DNA of 64,000 bases, from the NCBI RefSeq assembly GCF_029407905.1, contig NC_073624.1, positions 1,996,501 through 2,060,500 of the forward strand, given 5' to 3'. Numbering within the stretch: position 1 is the first letter of the stretch; each line of letters starts with the position of its first letter. A program made the translations under genes and the position numbers. Shown piece after piece: positions 44,091 through 55,687 of the stretch. Source of the DNA: Bubalus kerabau (Eukaryota; Chordata; Mammalia; Artiodactyla; Bovidae). The notes beneath the pieces were generated by a model. That model ran no database searches. It saw nothing but the letters and a program-made list of their open reading frames with translations, and was not told the DNA's origin.

Positions 44091-45344
44091 AAAGAATGAC
44101 CACAATTGCGCTTCACCCCTGCTTCTATTATGCAGTTAGCTTGTTTTGTTTGTACCAATGGCCATACCTCCTGGTTGGAGTCCAGTCCACAGCTTCCACA
44201 GCTGTTTTGATTCAGTTTAATGTTTAATAGCTCCACGGTTCATGTTCAGTATGACTCTGGTCTCTCCATGTGTGTTTATTTGCATTCATCTCTTAGTGAG
44301 ATAAGTCCCCCACCACCACCAGGAAGAGTTTCGGGTTTTGTTTTTTCCTGGAGTTTTGCATATGGAAAGTCTGTCTCTTATTTATTTATTTTTTATTAGA
44401 AAGAATGCTTGCCTTCTTTCCCTCAGAATTTTGTAGATGTTGACCCACTGCTTCTTAGTTTTCTCCCTTGACTGCTGCTGTGAGGACGTCTGCAGCCAGC
44501 TGAGCCCTCGTCATCTCAGAGAGAATGGCGAGATGCCGTGGACACCCTCCTCTCCCTCTGAGCGTGTCCAGCGCCAATCTTCTGCTGTTACCCTCCTTCG
44601 GGCTGTGACTTCCTGTTTTGATCCGCTTACTGGAGTGCTCCATTCCTCCTGGAAAGTGTCTTTTTGTTACATGTTTGCATACATTTTCTGTTTCCGTCTT
44701 ATAAATTACAATTATATGCTGTTTCATCTTTGTCTGTATGACATCTCTCTCATCTGATTGCAGTCAGCTCCCCAAAATGTTACTGCCCCTGATAGAGCTG
44801 TTATTTCCAAAGGTTTTGTATTTTTTCCATTGTTTTCTCTTGTCTCATAATCTCTCTTCTAAATGGCTCTATTTCATTTCTGAATTGTTTCTAAAGCTAG
44901 ATGGGGCAATCCCTGATGTCTTCAGGATGTGGAAAGATTTTCAGCGAATTTTAGGCTCACATAATTCCCTGGGAGGCATTACCTGGGGAAGGATGAGGCC
45001 GTGTGTGTCTGTGGCTTCTATTTGTTCTTCTTTTTCTTTTAATTCCAGAATTTTACTGATAGATGAAGGCCTGTAGAAAGACCTTCAGTGTGGAAGACCA
45101 CTGTGATGCTCTGAAGCTCTGACCCTGCGGGACCCCAGGAGACGTCTCGAGGTCAGCCTGGGATGGGGTCAAGCGGCCAGCCTACCCCAGAAAGGCAGGT
45201 GGCCAGGAAGGGCCATGGAAGACTTGTGTAGTCAGCTGAACACCCCCTCTTCACACAGCACATTTCCCATCTAATTTTCTCACGGGTCACCGCGGGTTTA
45301 AGTCACCTCTGTTTTCATTTTTTCAAAATCATGTTAAAAATCGA
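44091..45344. repeat. Degenerate sequence, partly antisense L1-like
   Basis: 44330-44770 and 44770-45070 have loose antisense old-L1 wording ('tttgtagatgttgacccact', 'ttccattgttttctcttgtc'). 45070-45344 is unassigned. No gene. Confidence 0.35.
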
Positions 45345-45600
45345 TTTCTTGAGAAAATAACATTGAAGCATGCACATTACCATACATAAAATAGACGTCC
45401 AGTGCAAGTTACATGCATGGAGCAGGGCACCCAAAGCCAGCGCCTGGGACAGCCTGGAGGGCTGGGGTGGGGAGGGAGCGGGAGGGGACACGTGTGTGTA
45501 CCTCTGGCCGATTCATGTTGATGTGTGGAGAAAACCATCACCATATTGTAAAGCAATATCCCCAAATAAATAAATAAATAAATTTAAAAAGATAAAATGA
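45345..45600 (+). mobile_element. Bovine-type L1 3' UTR end, forward
   Basis: 'aaatagacgtccagtgcaag', 'ggggtggggagggagcggga', 'ctggccgattcatgttgatg' and 'accatattgtaaagcaatat' follow the young bovine L1 3' UTR, ending in (AAAT)n at 45564-45585. It belongs to a different L1 lineage from the elements at 16.3 and 36.7 kb. Confidence 0.75.
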
Positions 45601-45939
45601 GTAAAGCTTAAAATCCAACACACAAAAAGCCCATTTCTTTACTGCTTCTACTCTCAGGTCCCTCTTGGCTGAACCCAGCCATCTGAAGCGATCAGGGAGC
45701 CAAGATCCCATCTCGGGCAGGAACAGGCAGGCTAACCCTTTAACAGGACAATACTGAGTCCTTCACAGAAGAGCACTGGGCCAAAGACCTGCATATCATC
45801 CTCCTCTCATCCTAGCCTGACCGTGTTATCCCAAATGCTAGTTGCTGGAGTCTGGGTTATGAGGAACAAGGTATAATTTTGATGGTGTGTTTTTTCAGAT
45901 TGTCTATTTGATTGACTACAGTCCTGGAAATCTACAGTA
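45601..45939. other. Unassigned sequence
   Basis: Nothing recognised. Confidence 0.35.
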
Positions 45940-46120
45940 GCCCTCCCCTGAATCCCCCCGACCTTCCCCACCATCCTCCATCCACCCTCCTCATCCCAGC
46001 CCTTCCTGCCTCTTTCAACCTTTCCCATCCACCATCTCCCAAGCCTCCCTTTAACCCATGTGTTCCCTCCACCCCACATCCCTTCCCCACCCACCTCCGC
46101 CTAACATCCCGCCCATCACC
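45940..46120. repeat. C-rich pyrimidine tract
   Basis: About 180 bp strongly biased to C and T ('cctcccctgaatccccccga', 'ccaccccacatcccttcccc'). The minus-strand frames over it are glycine-rich artefacts. Confidence 0.8.
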
Positions 46121-46329
46121 CAAGTAGCAGCCCAGACCTCACTTTCCACCCCAAGTTTCCAGGACATTCTGGTCCTGCTGGGCTCCACTCCCTGAGCGCA
46201 CACGCCTTCATGCAGCAGGACTTTCTCACTGTTTCCATAGCAGCCTCTCTGAGGCACAAGCTGTAAACTGTTGGGAAAATCAATTCCTGTGTTTTCCTGG
46301 GCACACACTGAATTGCACCTCTCAGGATC

Positions 46330-47080
46330 CCTTCTGGCAGGCATGGCCATGCATGATCTTGTGATTTATGGAAAGAAATATAAATTTGGTCTTTGACCCC
46401 ATTTCTAGCACAGAGCTCTCCAAACCCTTGGGATTTCCTAAGTGATGAGAACAGCCGAAGTGTCATTTGCTAACTTTACAAGGTGACTTTCGGACCTCAC
46501 CTAAGGATGGGGGCCGGTTGCCAGGGGAGCCAAGCTTGTGATAGAGGGCTGGGACTTTCAGATCCCTGCATCGCAATCCCTGACTCCAGGGAGGAGAGAG
46601 GGGCTGGAGATAGAGCTGAATCTCCAATGGCTAATGATTTAATCAGTTGCACCTGTGTAATAAATTCTCTATAAATCCCAAAGTGGTGAGGTTCCAAGGG
46701 CTTTCAGGCTGGTTACCACCAGGAGGTATGCAAGGGTTGTGCCCTTGGAAGGCATGGAAGCACCTTCCGACACCTTGTCCTGCATACCTCTCCCATCTGG
46801 CTGTTCCCAAGTTGCATCATTTTATAATAAACCAGCTATCTAGTGAGCAAGTAGGTTTTCTGAGTTCTGTGAGTAGCTCTAACAAAGTAACCCAACCCAA
46901 GAGGGGCATCTTGGTAATGTCTAATTGACAACCAGACAGTCAGAAGTTCAGGTATCAACCTGGACAATCTTGGAGGACTGAGCTCTTAACCTGTGGGTCC
47001 CCAGGTAGATGGTGGCAGAATTGAGTGGATGGTAGGACACCCAGTTGGTGTCCAGATATTCGCACAGTGGTGAAAACACA
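46330..47080 (+). repeat. LTR-like ancient mammalian repeat, forward
   Basis: It contains a TATA-like 'tataaat' (46670-46676), a polyadenylation signal AATAAA (46826-46831) and phrases seen in a dispersed mammalian LTR family: 'ctgagttctgtgagtagctc', 'gggactgagctcttaac'-like wording and 'gtaggacacccagttggtgt'. I cannot name the family with certainty. No retroviral genes adjoin it. Confidence 0.5.
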
Positions 47081-47337
47081 TCCCTCCATCCCCGACCCAC
47101 TCCTGCATGACTAGGAATTAGGATCTGGACACTTCCATGGAGTGACTTTGTCCAACCCAGTGGATGACCAGTGGAAGTGGCATGCGTCACTGTCCAGGCT
47201 GACCCGTTAAAAACACCTCCTCACACCCCATCTTGACCTTCTACTCCCCTAGCAAAGGCAGGACAACCCTGAAAGCCATTGTCCGCCTGGATCCCTGAAG
47301 GGCCTCATCTGGGGACCAGTCCATGTGTTAATGTGTG
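47081..47337. other. Unassigned spacer
   Basis: Nothing recognised apart from a short GT run at about 47331-47343. Confidence 0.35.
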
Positions 47338-47535
47338 TGTGTGTGCACTCAGTCATGTCCGAGTCTTTGCAACCCTTTGGACTGTAGCCCTGCCAGGCTC
47401 CTCTGCCCATGGAATTTCCCAGGCAAGAATACTGGAATGGGTTGCTTTTTTCTCCTCCAGAGGATCCTCCTGATTCAAAGACCAAACCCATGTCTCCTGT
47501 GTCTCTCCTGCATTACAGGTAGATTCTTTACCATG
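47338..47535 (-). mobile_element. Bov-tA SINE, reverse
   Basis: 'cactcagtcatgtccgagtc' to 'cattacaggtagattcttta'. The head is diverged, with an inserted 'tgtctctcc', and its last bases are lost. Confidence 0.85.
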
Positions 47536-48892
47536 GATCCATCTAATGGAGAATGAAATCATTTTCTCATTTTTAGAGGCATTAAATTGTGGGAGTCTAT
47601 TTCTGATTTCTTCCTAACATGCCCTAATTGTTACAGAATGGCTTTGTGGGGGTGCTGCAGGCTTGGCTTTTATGAGGTTAGCCAGCAGTGAGAAAATAAA
47701 GACCTCCGCCTGCGTCTGTATGAGGGGCTGACACACGGGTGCATGTTGGTAGCTCCTCGTCCCTTACAGCCAAGATTTATACAAAAGAGATAAACTCAGG
47801 CAGCACTTACTTGGTCTGCAAATAAAAGTTAGGGAAAATAGAGAGAATCTATAAGTTGGGTTTGGAAAAGCACTTCTGGATTCCAAACAGTAGGAAATAA
47901 GATTGAAAAGGCATTGAGCTCCAAAATCCCATTAAGACTTCTCAATTAAACAGAGGAATGTAACTAGGCAGCTACGAACAGATTAAGGGTACTGTCTGTT
48001 TACCAAACCTTCTCTTCCTCCCCAGTAGCCTCAAGGAAGCCGCCATTAAATTGACAGAGGGAGAAAGATTTGGGGACAGAGAAACTAGGAAATAATGGAG
48101 ATTTGTGGATGGTATCTGGGAAAAACAGAACTTTCAGTAGGGTTATTGGCATATGGAAATGATGTTTCTCAATTCTGCTAACCCCACTGAGTGTTATTGG
48201 TAAAGAAACCACATGCTGGGCTTACAGAAGGGTTTTACTGCACAGTCACGTGGTCTTGGAGCTGCTGAACTTGGACCCATAGGAATTCGGCTAGAAAAGG
48301 TACACAACCCCCCAGAAGACATGCTTGGGCTTGGCCATGGACCATGGTCAATAGACAGCTCTCTAGAGGGTGAGAACTGGGGCCATGGAAATGATGGACA
48401 AAGGAGCCCCCCCTGCCCCCCAGAGAGCAGACCCAGCCTCCAGTCTGTCATGGCCCACCTTGGACAGGGGACCTCTCCTCCTCCTGGGCGGTGTCATGCT
48501 GCTGGCCAAAGCCAACTGTGCATGGGTGTCCTCCCCCGTTCCGTCACCCTAGGCTGAGTGTGTGTGTCCAGAGGGAGGGAACACGAGTCTCTTTTCTTTG
48601 TGTTTTCTAGGAGGTGGGACTAGGAGGAGCCACATCTGGACTTAAAGGAGGGGCCGGAGCACCCTCCAGCCATCAGGGCTTTGAGCTGGATGACGGAGTC
48701 AAATGGAACATTCCATGTCTCCATGGGGGAGGAGTGTGTCTGTATGTGATGACAGGCACAGCTGGTGACCACACCACCCCAGGAGTGGTGTTGTCAGGGA
48801 AACTTCGGAAGCCCTGTGCCCAGTCTATGGAGGAGCCACGAGCCAGGACCCCCGAGCAGAGCTGCCCTTGGCATGAATATGAGCTTAGGACT
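47536..48892. other. Repeat-poor sequence, no gene confirmed
   Basis: No transposon recognised. 47560-48200 is AT-rich and compositionally even, a possible conserved non-coding segment. 48200-48890 is GC-richer with 60-138 codon frames of no known domain. Confidence 0.35.
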
Positions 48893-49127
48893 GTTCAGTT
48901 CAGTTCAGTTCACTTCAGTCGCTCAGTCGTGTCCGACTCTTCGCAACCCCATGAATCGCAGCACGCCAGGCCTCCCTGTCCATCACCAACTCCCGGAGTT
49001 CACCCAGACTCACGTCCATCGAGTCAGTGATGCCATCCAGCCATCTCATCCTCTGTCGTCCCCTTCTCCTCTTGCCCCCAATCCCTCCCAGCATCAGAGT
49101 CTTTTCCAATGAGTCAGCTCTTCACAT
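48893..49127 (-). mobile_element. BovB 3' end, reverse (left arm of head-to-head pair)
   Basis: The last roughly 235 bp of BovB in reverse, from the gttcagttcag tail to 'gagtcagctcttcacat', where it meets a forward BovB. It shares long runs with 49655-49889 on the opposite strand but differs at several diagnostic positions. Confidence 0.92.
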
Positions 49128-49869
49128 TATGGCAGAAAGTGAAGAGGAACTAAAGAGCCTCTTGATGAAAGTGAAAGAGGAGGGTGAAAAAGTTGGCTTA
49201 AAGCTCAACATTCAGAAAACGAAGATCATGGCATCTGGTCCCATCACTTCATGGCAAATAGATGGGGAAACAGTGGAAATAGTGTCAGACTTTATTTTGA
49301 GGGGCTCCAAAATCACTGCAGATAGTGATTTCAGCCATGAAATTAAAAGACGCTTACTTCTTGGAAGAAAAGTTATGACTAACCTAAATAGCATATTAAA
49401 AAGCAGAGACATTACTTTGTCAACAAAGGTCTGTCTAGCCAAGGCTATGGTTTTTCCTGTGGTCATGTATGGATGTGGGAGTTGGCCTGTGAAGAAAGCT
49501 AAGTGCCGAAGAATTAATGCTTTTGAACTGTGGTGTTGGAGAAGACTCTTGAGAGTCCCTTGGACTGCAAGGAGATCCAGCCAGTCCATTCTAAAGGAGA
49601 CCAGTCCTGGGTGTTCTTTGGAAGGAATGATGTTAGAGCTGAAACTCCAGTACTTTGGCCACCCCATGCAAAGAGTTGACTCATTGGAAAAGACTCTGAT
49701 GCTGGGAGGGATTGGGGGCAGGAGGAGAAGGGGACGACAGAGGATGAGATGGCTGGATGGCATCACTGACTCGATGGACGTGAGTTTGAGAGAACTCCGG
49801 GAGATGGTGATGGACAGGGAGGCCTGCCGTGCTGTGATTCATGGGTCGCAAAGAGTCAGACACAACTGA
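49027..49869 (+). pseudogene. 280-codon chimeric reading frame across the BovB junction
   Basis: The first about 34 codons read the antisense arm, and the rest is BovB reverse transcriptase C-terminal sequence in the correct frame ('KTKIMASGPITSW', 'AFELWCWRRLLRVPW', 'LQYFGH'). No endonuclease or catalytic reverse-transcriptase core is present, so no activity is expected. The uninterrupted frame over some 750 bp suggests a fairly recent insertion. A 1-base loss near 49846 changes the last residues. Confidence 0.8.
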
Positions 49870-49890
49870 GCGACTGAACTGAATTGAACT
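49127..49890 (+). mobile_element. BovB 3' part, forward (right arm of head-to-head pair)
   Basis: It starts just after the YADD box ('ttatggcagaaagtgaagag') and runs to the 3' terminus and gaactgaattgaact tail. It joins the reverse arm with a 1-bp overlap. Confidence 0.92.
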
Positions 49891-50169
49891 CAAGCTACTC
49901 ATATCTGGGAGTCTATTGTTGCTCAACAAGCCCTAATTAATATGCATCTTCAATGGGCCAGGATATTCTTGAAGGATTCGTCTTCATCTTCTTAAAATAT
50001 CTGTCAGTGGCTTTTCATTCTTCTGGTTTCTATCTGAAGAAATAGAAAGTGACCTCTGCTACTAAAACTGCTGCTTCAGAAGCTGATCATATATAGAAAC
50101 AGAGTCTGATATTGAACTTTTTTCCCTCACAGTAAGTTTTGGAAATATGTATCAGATATATCGTCTTTT
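49891..50169. other. Unassigned sequence
   Basis: Nothing recognised. Confidence 0.35.
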
Positions 50170-50340
50170 TCTCTTTAAAACCACTTTATTGAGATATGAT
50201 TGATGTACAAAAAGCTGTACATACTTGATGTAGAACTTTAGGAGTTTGGAGATAGGTCTCCAGCCATTAACCTATCACCATAGTCAAGGCCATTAACTTA
50301 TCCATCACCTCTGGAAGTTTCCTTCTGCCCCTTAAGAAGA
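50170..50340 (-). mobile_element. Old L1 3' end, antisense
   Basis: 'ccactttattgagatatgat', 'caccatagtcaaggccatta' and 'tatccatcacctctggaagt' follow an L1MA/MB 3' UTR in antisense. Confidence 0.65.
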
Positions 50341-51293
50341 ATAATTGTGTCAATCAAAGGGTACAAGTTATGTGGGATAAATTATTTCTGGAGAGCTGCT
50401 GTTGATCTTAAGGAACATGCTCCTCTGACATGTAACATACATATATGACATACATACAAAAGCGATGCGTGTCCTGACAGTGAGGGCCACAAACAAAAAG
50501 AAGCTTGTTTTAAAGTTAAGGAAGGTGTTCAAGGTCCCCCGAAGCTAAGAGCTGGCAAGAGCAGAAGGCGCAAGCAGCAAGTGAGAGCTCTAAACGGTAA
50601 CCTGCGAGCTGTTCCGAAGGTTGGCTGTTCTCGAAGCGGAACCATCAGCCAGCAATGTCAGTCACGGGTGTGGGTCTCTGAGGAGCCAGGAGAGGCAGGT
50701 AAGGCTGGAAACCCCGAGAGAGTTGCGGAAGGGGAGGGCCTTCCTGCATCCGTGGAGACCTGAGCAGGGACCGCACCTTCTGCAGGCGTGGCGGGTGCAG
50801 GGCCGCTGCAGGGGTGCGTGGTGGCCGGCACAGGTGGGTTCAGGCAGAGAGGACTGGTCTTCTGCACACCCAGCTGGAATGGAGTGATGTTCCACATTTG
50901 CTTGAGATAAACAGTGGGAAGAATGGAAGAGGCCCCCTGGTCCTGGCTGAGGATGCTGCCGGCTGATGCACTGTAGCATCAGTGATGGGCTCTGTGAACC
51001 ATCGGCCACGAGGTCTGTCGTGACCCTCTGCCCAAGAGGAGTGGGGGAGGCTTCACATCCGTGACCTAACATACTGCCCCCGGGGATGGCAACTGAAGGA
51101 GACTACACAAAGCTGGAGATTTGCGATAACATTAAGAATTGAGTAATTTTCCTGAACTGAGACATCATCAAGGAGTAGGGAGTGGGCCATTGTTCTGAAT
51201 GAGGCCTGTTTCCAATGGAATCACTCACGAGGAGTCCCAGTGTGACTGAGTGTGCCTTCAGTCGTCCACATCCAGCTTTCTTGCTTTCTTTGT
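50341..51293. other. Unassigned sequence, no gene confirmed
   Basis: GC-rich in the middle. The frames at 50581-50887 (plus) and 50658-51072 (minus) overlap and have no known domain. Confidence 0.35.
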
Positions 51294-51500
51294 ATTTTTT
51301 AATTTTAAGATTTTATTGAGGTATAATTGATGGGTAATGTCTCTCTCCATATCTATCTATAGTATTTTTTCACATTCTCTTCCATTATAGGTCATTACAA
51401 GATACTGAGTCGAGTTCCCTGTGCTGTGTGGTAGGACTGTGTTGGTTATCTATTTCATATAGGTACAGAGTAGTGTGTGTCTATTAATCCCCAACTCCTA
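51294..51500 (-). mobile_element. L1 3' end, antisense
   Basis: 'aagattttattgaggtataa', 'ttccctgtgctgtgtggtag', 'ggttatctatttcatatagg' and 'taatccccaactcctagttt' in antisense order. 5'-truncated. Confidence 0.78.
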
Positions 51501-51682
51501 GTTTGATGTTCAGACTAAGATTTCCCTGCCGGTGTGGTGGAGTGGGATCTTCACATAGAAGTCAAGGTAATTTGAGTAAAGATGAAAGAAGCTGCGTTTA
51601 TGGCCCACTACGCTGTGGTCTATGAAGATACTATCTATCATGTGTGGACCCCGTGCCCAGGGGAGCCGAGGGCCAATTCCAT
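51501..51682. other. Short unassigned spacer
   Basis: Nothing recognised. Confidence 0.35.
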
Positions 51683-51887
51683 GTGGGCTTCCCTGGTGGC
51701 TCAGACGGCGAAGCATCTGCCTGCAATGCGGGAGACCCGGGTGCAATTCCTGGGTCAGGAAGATCCCCTAGAGAAGGAAATGGCAACCCACCCCAGTATT
51801 CTTGCCTGGGAAATCCCATGAACAGAGGAGCCTGGTGGGCTACAGTCCACGGGTTGCAAAGAGTCGCAAATGAGCAACTGAGCACGT
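51683..51887 (+). mobile_element. Bov-tA SINE, forward
   Basis: Head 'gcttccctggtggctcagac', body 'gaaggaaatggcaacccacc', 3' 'tgcaaagagtcgcaaatgag'. Well preserved, with a few changes near the 3' end. Confidence 0.93.
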
Positions 51888-52794
51888 CCACACATAATGT
51901 TTGACAGGCAAATGAGTAAAAAAATCCTCACACACCAGTCTTCTTTCTTCCATTTAGCCTAGACTGACAAATGAGAACAGTAGATGATTCGCTTTCCAAA
52001 CAGCACCCTTTTCACCCAAAGACATGTTAGCATTAAAGCCACATTGCTCCTGTGTGTGTGAAAACACGTCTGCGAAAAGTGTTTAAGGCACACCTGATCT
52101 GCTAGGAGTCATGGAGATTTAATTATAAAATTTGTCATGGAAGCTGAACATGATGTAAACTGACTTGAAAAAAAAAATCCCAGATTTCCTTTGACAGGCC
52201 TTTTAACTCACTGTGTTGCACCAAAGTTGAGTCCGTGTGCTGGAAATGAAAGGCTGTGCCCAAGAGGGGCAGAGGAGGCTGTGCCAGGAGCAGCTTCAAA
52301 GGGCTCTCTGCGCCTGCGAAGCCCTCGTCTCCTTCCTTTGCTCTGTCCTCGAGCTCAACGCTGAATGCTTGGGCGGCGCCTCTCACCCCAGACGTGCGCT
52401 GACACGCGGGAAGTCGGGACTTCAAAGTCAGCTGGTCGGGAACATCCAATTCAAGCCATGTCTGACACTGCTTTCGTTCCATAAGGTGTTGCTGAGTCGG
52501 ATTCACAAAAACGAGATAAGGCTTGTGGATCTGGATCTAATCAGCTCTGCGCTACAGCTCAAGCGCTTTTCAGTTAATTCGCTAACAACTTGCATGGTCC
52601 CCTGTGCCTGGATCTGGCCATAGACTTTACAGCTAGGGACTTTCAGCGTTATGCTTAAGTCTGGCAGTGAAGTGACTTAGTCGTGGGGAACATCTCAATG
52701 TTTTACACAAGCTACTTAATGGAGTAATTCTTGACTTAAAGATTATTCCTACCAGATGTTAGCAGAGTAGTGGACTTTATTGAAACCTCAAAGT
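51888..52794. other. Repeat-free block, possible conserved non-coding element
   Basis: No transposon wording. 52090-52640 alternates AT-rich, TAAT-containing stretches with a GC-rich core. The opposing frames at 52135-52506 and 52237-52623 have no recognised domain. Confidence 0.35.
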
Positions 52795-52817
52795 ACACAC
52801 ACACACACACACACACT
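52795..52817. repeat. (CA)n microsatellite
   Basis: About eleven CA units. Confidence 0.9.
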
Positions 52818-53764
52818 ACACCCCATCGTAGAGAAACAACAGAAAACAAAGCTGGCAACGCTAGTTCCAGGGAAGCTGGAGTAAGCACACGCCCCGCGTC
52901 TCTTCCACCGAAGGTGCTAAAACTCCTGGACAGATGCCTGGCCCAGCCATCTGAGGATTCAGGAAAGTAAAGAGCAGTGGGAAGATTGAGGAGAAAAAGC
53001 GTAGAATTCAAGTTGCACCCTCAGGGAGTGAGCCCTCTGCCTCGCTCTGGATTCCTGTTATGGACTTGGTAAGCCCATAACCCTGAGCCTTGCATGCAGA
53101 TGGAGAGCCCCAGGAACCTTGGCCGCCTTAGCTTGAGAAAGAAGCCAGATAGTAGCTTAGGCTCAGAGAGGGTAGTGAAAACTGCTTGCCTAGATATTTT
53201 CTCTCAGGTCCAAGCCCCCAGCTATCCCGCAGGGTCAGCAGAGCAGCGGTGGGAGCTCCCACAGCAGAGGAAAGGGAACTTCCCCTCCTGCCAAAGACGC
53301 TGCGGTCTCAAGGCCAGGGGTAAACTCATTTGCTCCTCATCTGTGTTCTCCTGTTTGCCTCAGTACGGGGTCAGAGTTGCAGAAATGTGTGGCAGAGTGG
53401 GGTGACTGGCTAGAAGAACGAGACAGGGATTGGAAACACCAAGGAGATTATGAGGGAGGAGGAGCTGGGGGAAGTAATCTGTGTGTGAACTCCTGGCTCA
53501 TTGGCAGGGTGTGTGAGCATGTATCTGATTATAGACATACACACAGATCCTGAGAACTGAACTACAGAATGGACTGCCCTCCACATGCCAGACTGGCCAC
53601 TGGCATCACACACACAGGGCCAATTAAAACTCTCTGCAAATGTTTTGAAAACTATATTGATGCTCCAGGCATAACCCACCAAAAGCTTGTTGGGATTGGA
53701 GGCTTGAACTTCAGCTTGGCCAACTGCTCACTAAAACAAAATATCTTTCCTTACAGGATTTAAA
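52818..53764. other. Unassigned sequence, no gene seen
   Basis: Mixed composition. Frames of about 100 codons without domains. Confidence 0.35.
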
Positions 53765-54570
53765 TATGGCCCAAAGTATCACAATAAAGTAACTAATAGC
53801 ACATAATAAAATATGTACAACAACCAGGATAAAATCCAAAGCTACCTGAGAGTAAATAGCAGACGATGACTCTAACACAAAGAGGAAGTTGGAAATATCA
53901 AACAAAGAGAGACAGCAGCTGTTACAAATATGCTCCAACAAATAAGGGCAAACGTTCATGAGACAAAAGGAGAGAGAAACAAAGACAATTTCGGCAAAGA
54001 TTTAGGAGATATAAAGAAGAATGAGAAGTGTTAGACATGACTTAGTGACTGAAAAACAGCAGATCTCAGTTGCAGATTGCAGATGATTGAGAAAAGAGAT
54101 AATAAAATTATACAATGTGAAAAAGAGAGAGGAAAAAAGATTCGAAAATGAAACCTGCAACCAAACACATCATAATGAAACTATTGAAATGTTAAGACAA
54201 GAACAAATATTGATAGCATCTAAAGAAAATTCATCTATTACTTAGAGGGTAACAGCAGTTTTTCTCACTGCAGATTTCTCATTATAAATTATGGAAGCCA
54301 GAAGGAAATGAAAACACTTTTAAAGTGCTGAGAGTATTTTAAAGTGCTGTCAATCCAAACTTTTAAATACACCGAAAATATCCTTCAAGAATAAGGTCAT
54401 ATAAAACCATTCTCAGATAAAGGAAAACTGAAAAATCATTTCCAGCAGAACCTGCTTTAAAAGAACTACAGAGGAATTTCTTCAGACAGAAGGGGAATGA
54501 TGCAAGAAGGAAACTTGGAAAATCAGGAATGAATAAATAGCAACAGAAATGTTAAATAATTGGGAAGATA
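53765..54570 (+). mobile_element. Ancient L1/HAL1-type fragment, forward
   Basis: A-rich sense-strand L1 wording: 'ctcactgcagatttctcatt', 'tggaagccagaaggaaatga', 'aatatccttcaagaataagg', 'ccattctcagataaaggaaa', 'ccagcagaacctgctttaaa'. It corresponds to the region around the end of open reading frame 1. No frame remains. Confidence 0.65.
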
Positions 54571-54601
54571 TAACAGACACACACACACACACACACACAC
54601 T
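54571..54601. repeat. (CA)n microsatellite
   Basis: About thirteen CA units at the end of the A-rich L1 fragment, a usual birthplace for such tracts. Confidence 0.9.
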
Positions 54602-54828
54602 CAATGCAGTTTCTGTGGTGCTGAAGGAGAGGAGAGCTTATCTTTCACCCCATCCATCCCCAAACCACCCAGTGGAGCCAGCTGGTGCTCTGTGTCCCCA
54701 CCTCACCGGGAAGTTGTGAGTGTGTGTGGGGGCTTGGGAGTCCTCTCCTCCCCACGCTGGGTGCCAGCAGGGTCCAGTCCTGATAGTGGTGTGTGCCAGC
54801 CCTCAGCGCCCTCTGTCATGGCAATAAT
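54602..54828. other. Unassigned GC-rich spacer
   Basis: Nothing recognised. Confidence 0.35.
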
Positions 54829-55054
54829 GCCCACTTGGTGTCCATGTGAAGTGAAGTCACTCAGCCGTGTCTGACTCTTTGTGACCCCATGGACTATTCA
54901 GTCCATGGAATTCTCCAGGCCAGAATACTGGAGTGGGTAGCCTTTCCCTTTTCCAGGGGGGTCTTCCCAACCCAGGGATCAAACCCAGGTCTCCCACATT
55001 GCAGGCAGATTCTTTACCAGCTGAGCCACCAAGGAAGCCCACTTGGTGTCCATG
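54829..55054 (-). mobile_element. Bov-tA SINE, reverse, with long perfect target duplication
   Basis: The SINE occupies 54847-55036 ('cactcagccgtgtctgactc' to 'gagccaccaaggaa'). 'gcccacttggtgtccatg' flanks it at 54829-54846 and 55037-55054 without mismatch; the first few bases could belong to the element's own end. A recent insertion by the standards of this window. Confidence 0.95.
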
Positions 55055-55447
55055 GTGATGAGATAACGAGAGGAGGTATCCGGTGTCAGTGGGATGTTGT
55101 CGGCAGAATCAAAAGGGAATGAGCCCCACCCCATCCCTGGGAAAGGGGGCAGTGGATCAGAACCCCTCACTTGCTGAGGTGGTGTGTCTGGAGTTGAACA
55201 CTCACCAGGCTCTGGCACCAGGGCTCGGCAGGATCGTTACCTGCTAGACACCTTCTAGATGCTCACCTTCTGTCTGGTGTGTGGTTTGCAGACACTTTCC
55301 CCTCAGGCTTCGCTTTACCTTCCCATTCTCACAGCAGCTTTGCCCTGTTGTCCAGAACAAAAGTTTTTAAGCTGGATATGGTCCAAGTTATCATTTTTCC
55401 TTTTATGACCTGGGCTCTCGGTGTCAAGTTTCTGCCGAGTGCAAGGT
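55055..55447. other. Unassigned sequence
   Basis: No gene or repeat recognised. Confidence 0.35.
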
Positions 55448-55687
55448 CCCCAAGATTTTCTTTTGAAGTGAAGTTTGCTCAGTCGTGTCCAACTCTTTGT
55501 GACCCCATGGACTGTAGCCCACCAGGCTCCTCTGTCCATGGGGATTCTCCAGGCAAGAATACTGGAGTGGGATGCCATTTCCTTCTCCAGGGCATCTTCC
55601 AGTCCCAGAGATTGAACCCAGGTCTCCTGCATTGCAGGCAGATTCTTTACTGTCTGAGCCACCAGGGAAGCCCCACGATTTTCTTTT
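55448..55687 (-). mobile_element. Bov-tA SINE, reverse, with 17-bp target duplication
   Basis: The SINE is at 55465-55670 ('gctcagtcgtgtccaactct' to 'gagccaccagggaag'). 'ccccaagattttctttt' (55448-55464) and 'ccccacgattttctttt' (55671-55687) match in 16 of 17 positions. Confidence 0.95.

Noticed and set aside
45807..46127. Glycine/tryptophan-rich minus-strand and proline-rich plus-strand frames
   Set aside because: Products of the C-rich pyrimidine tract.
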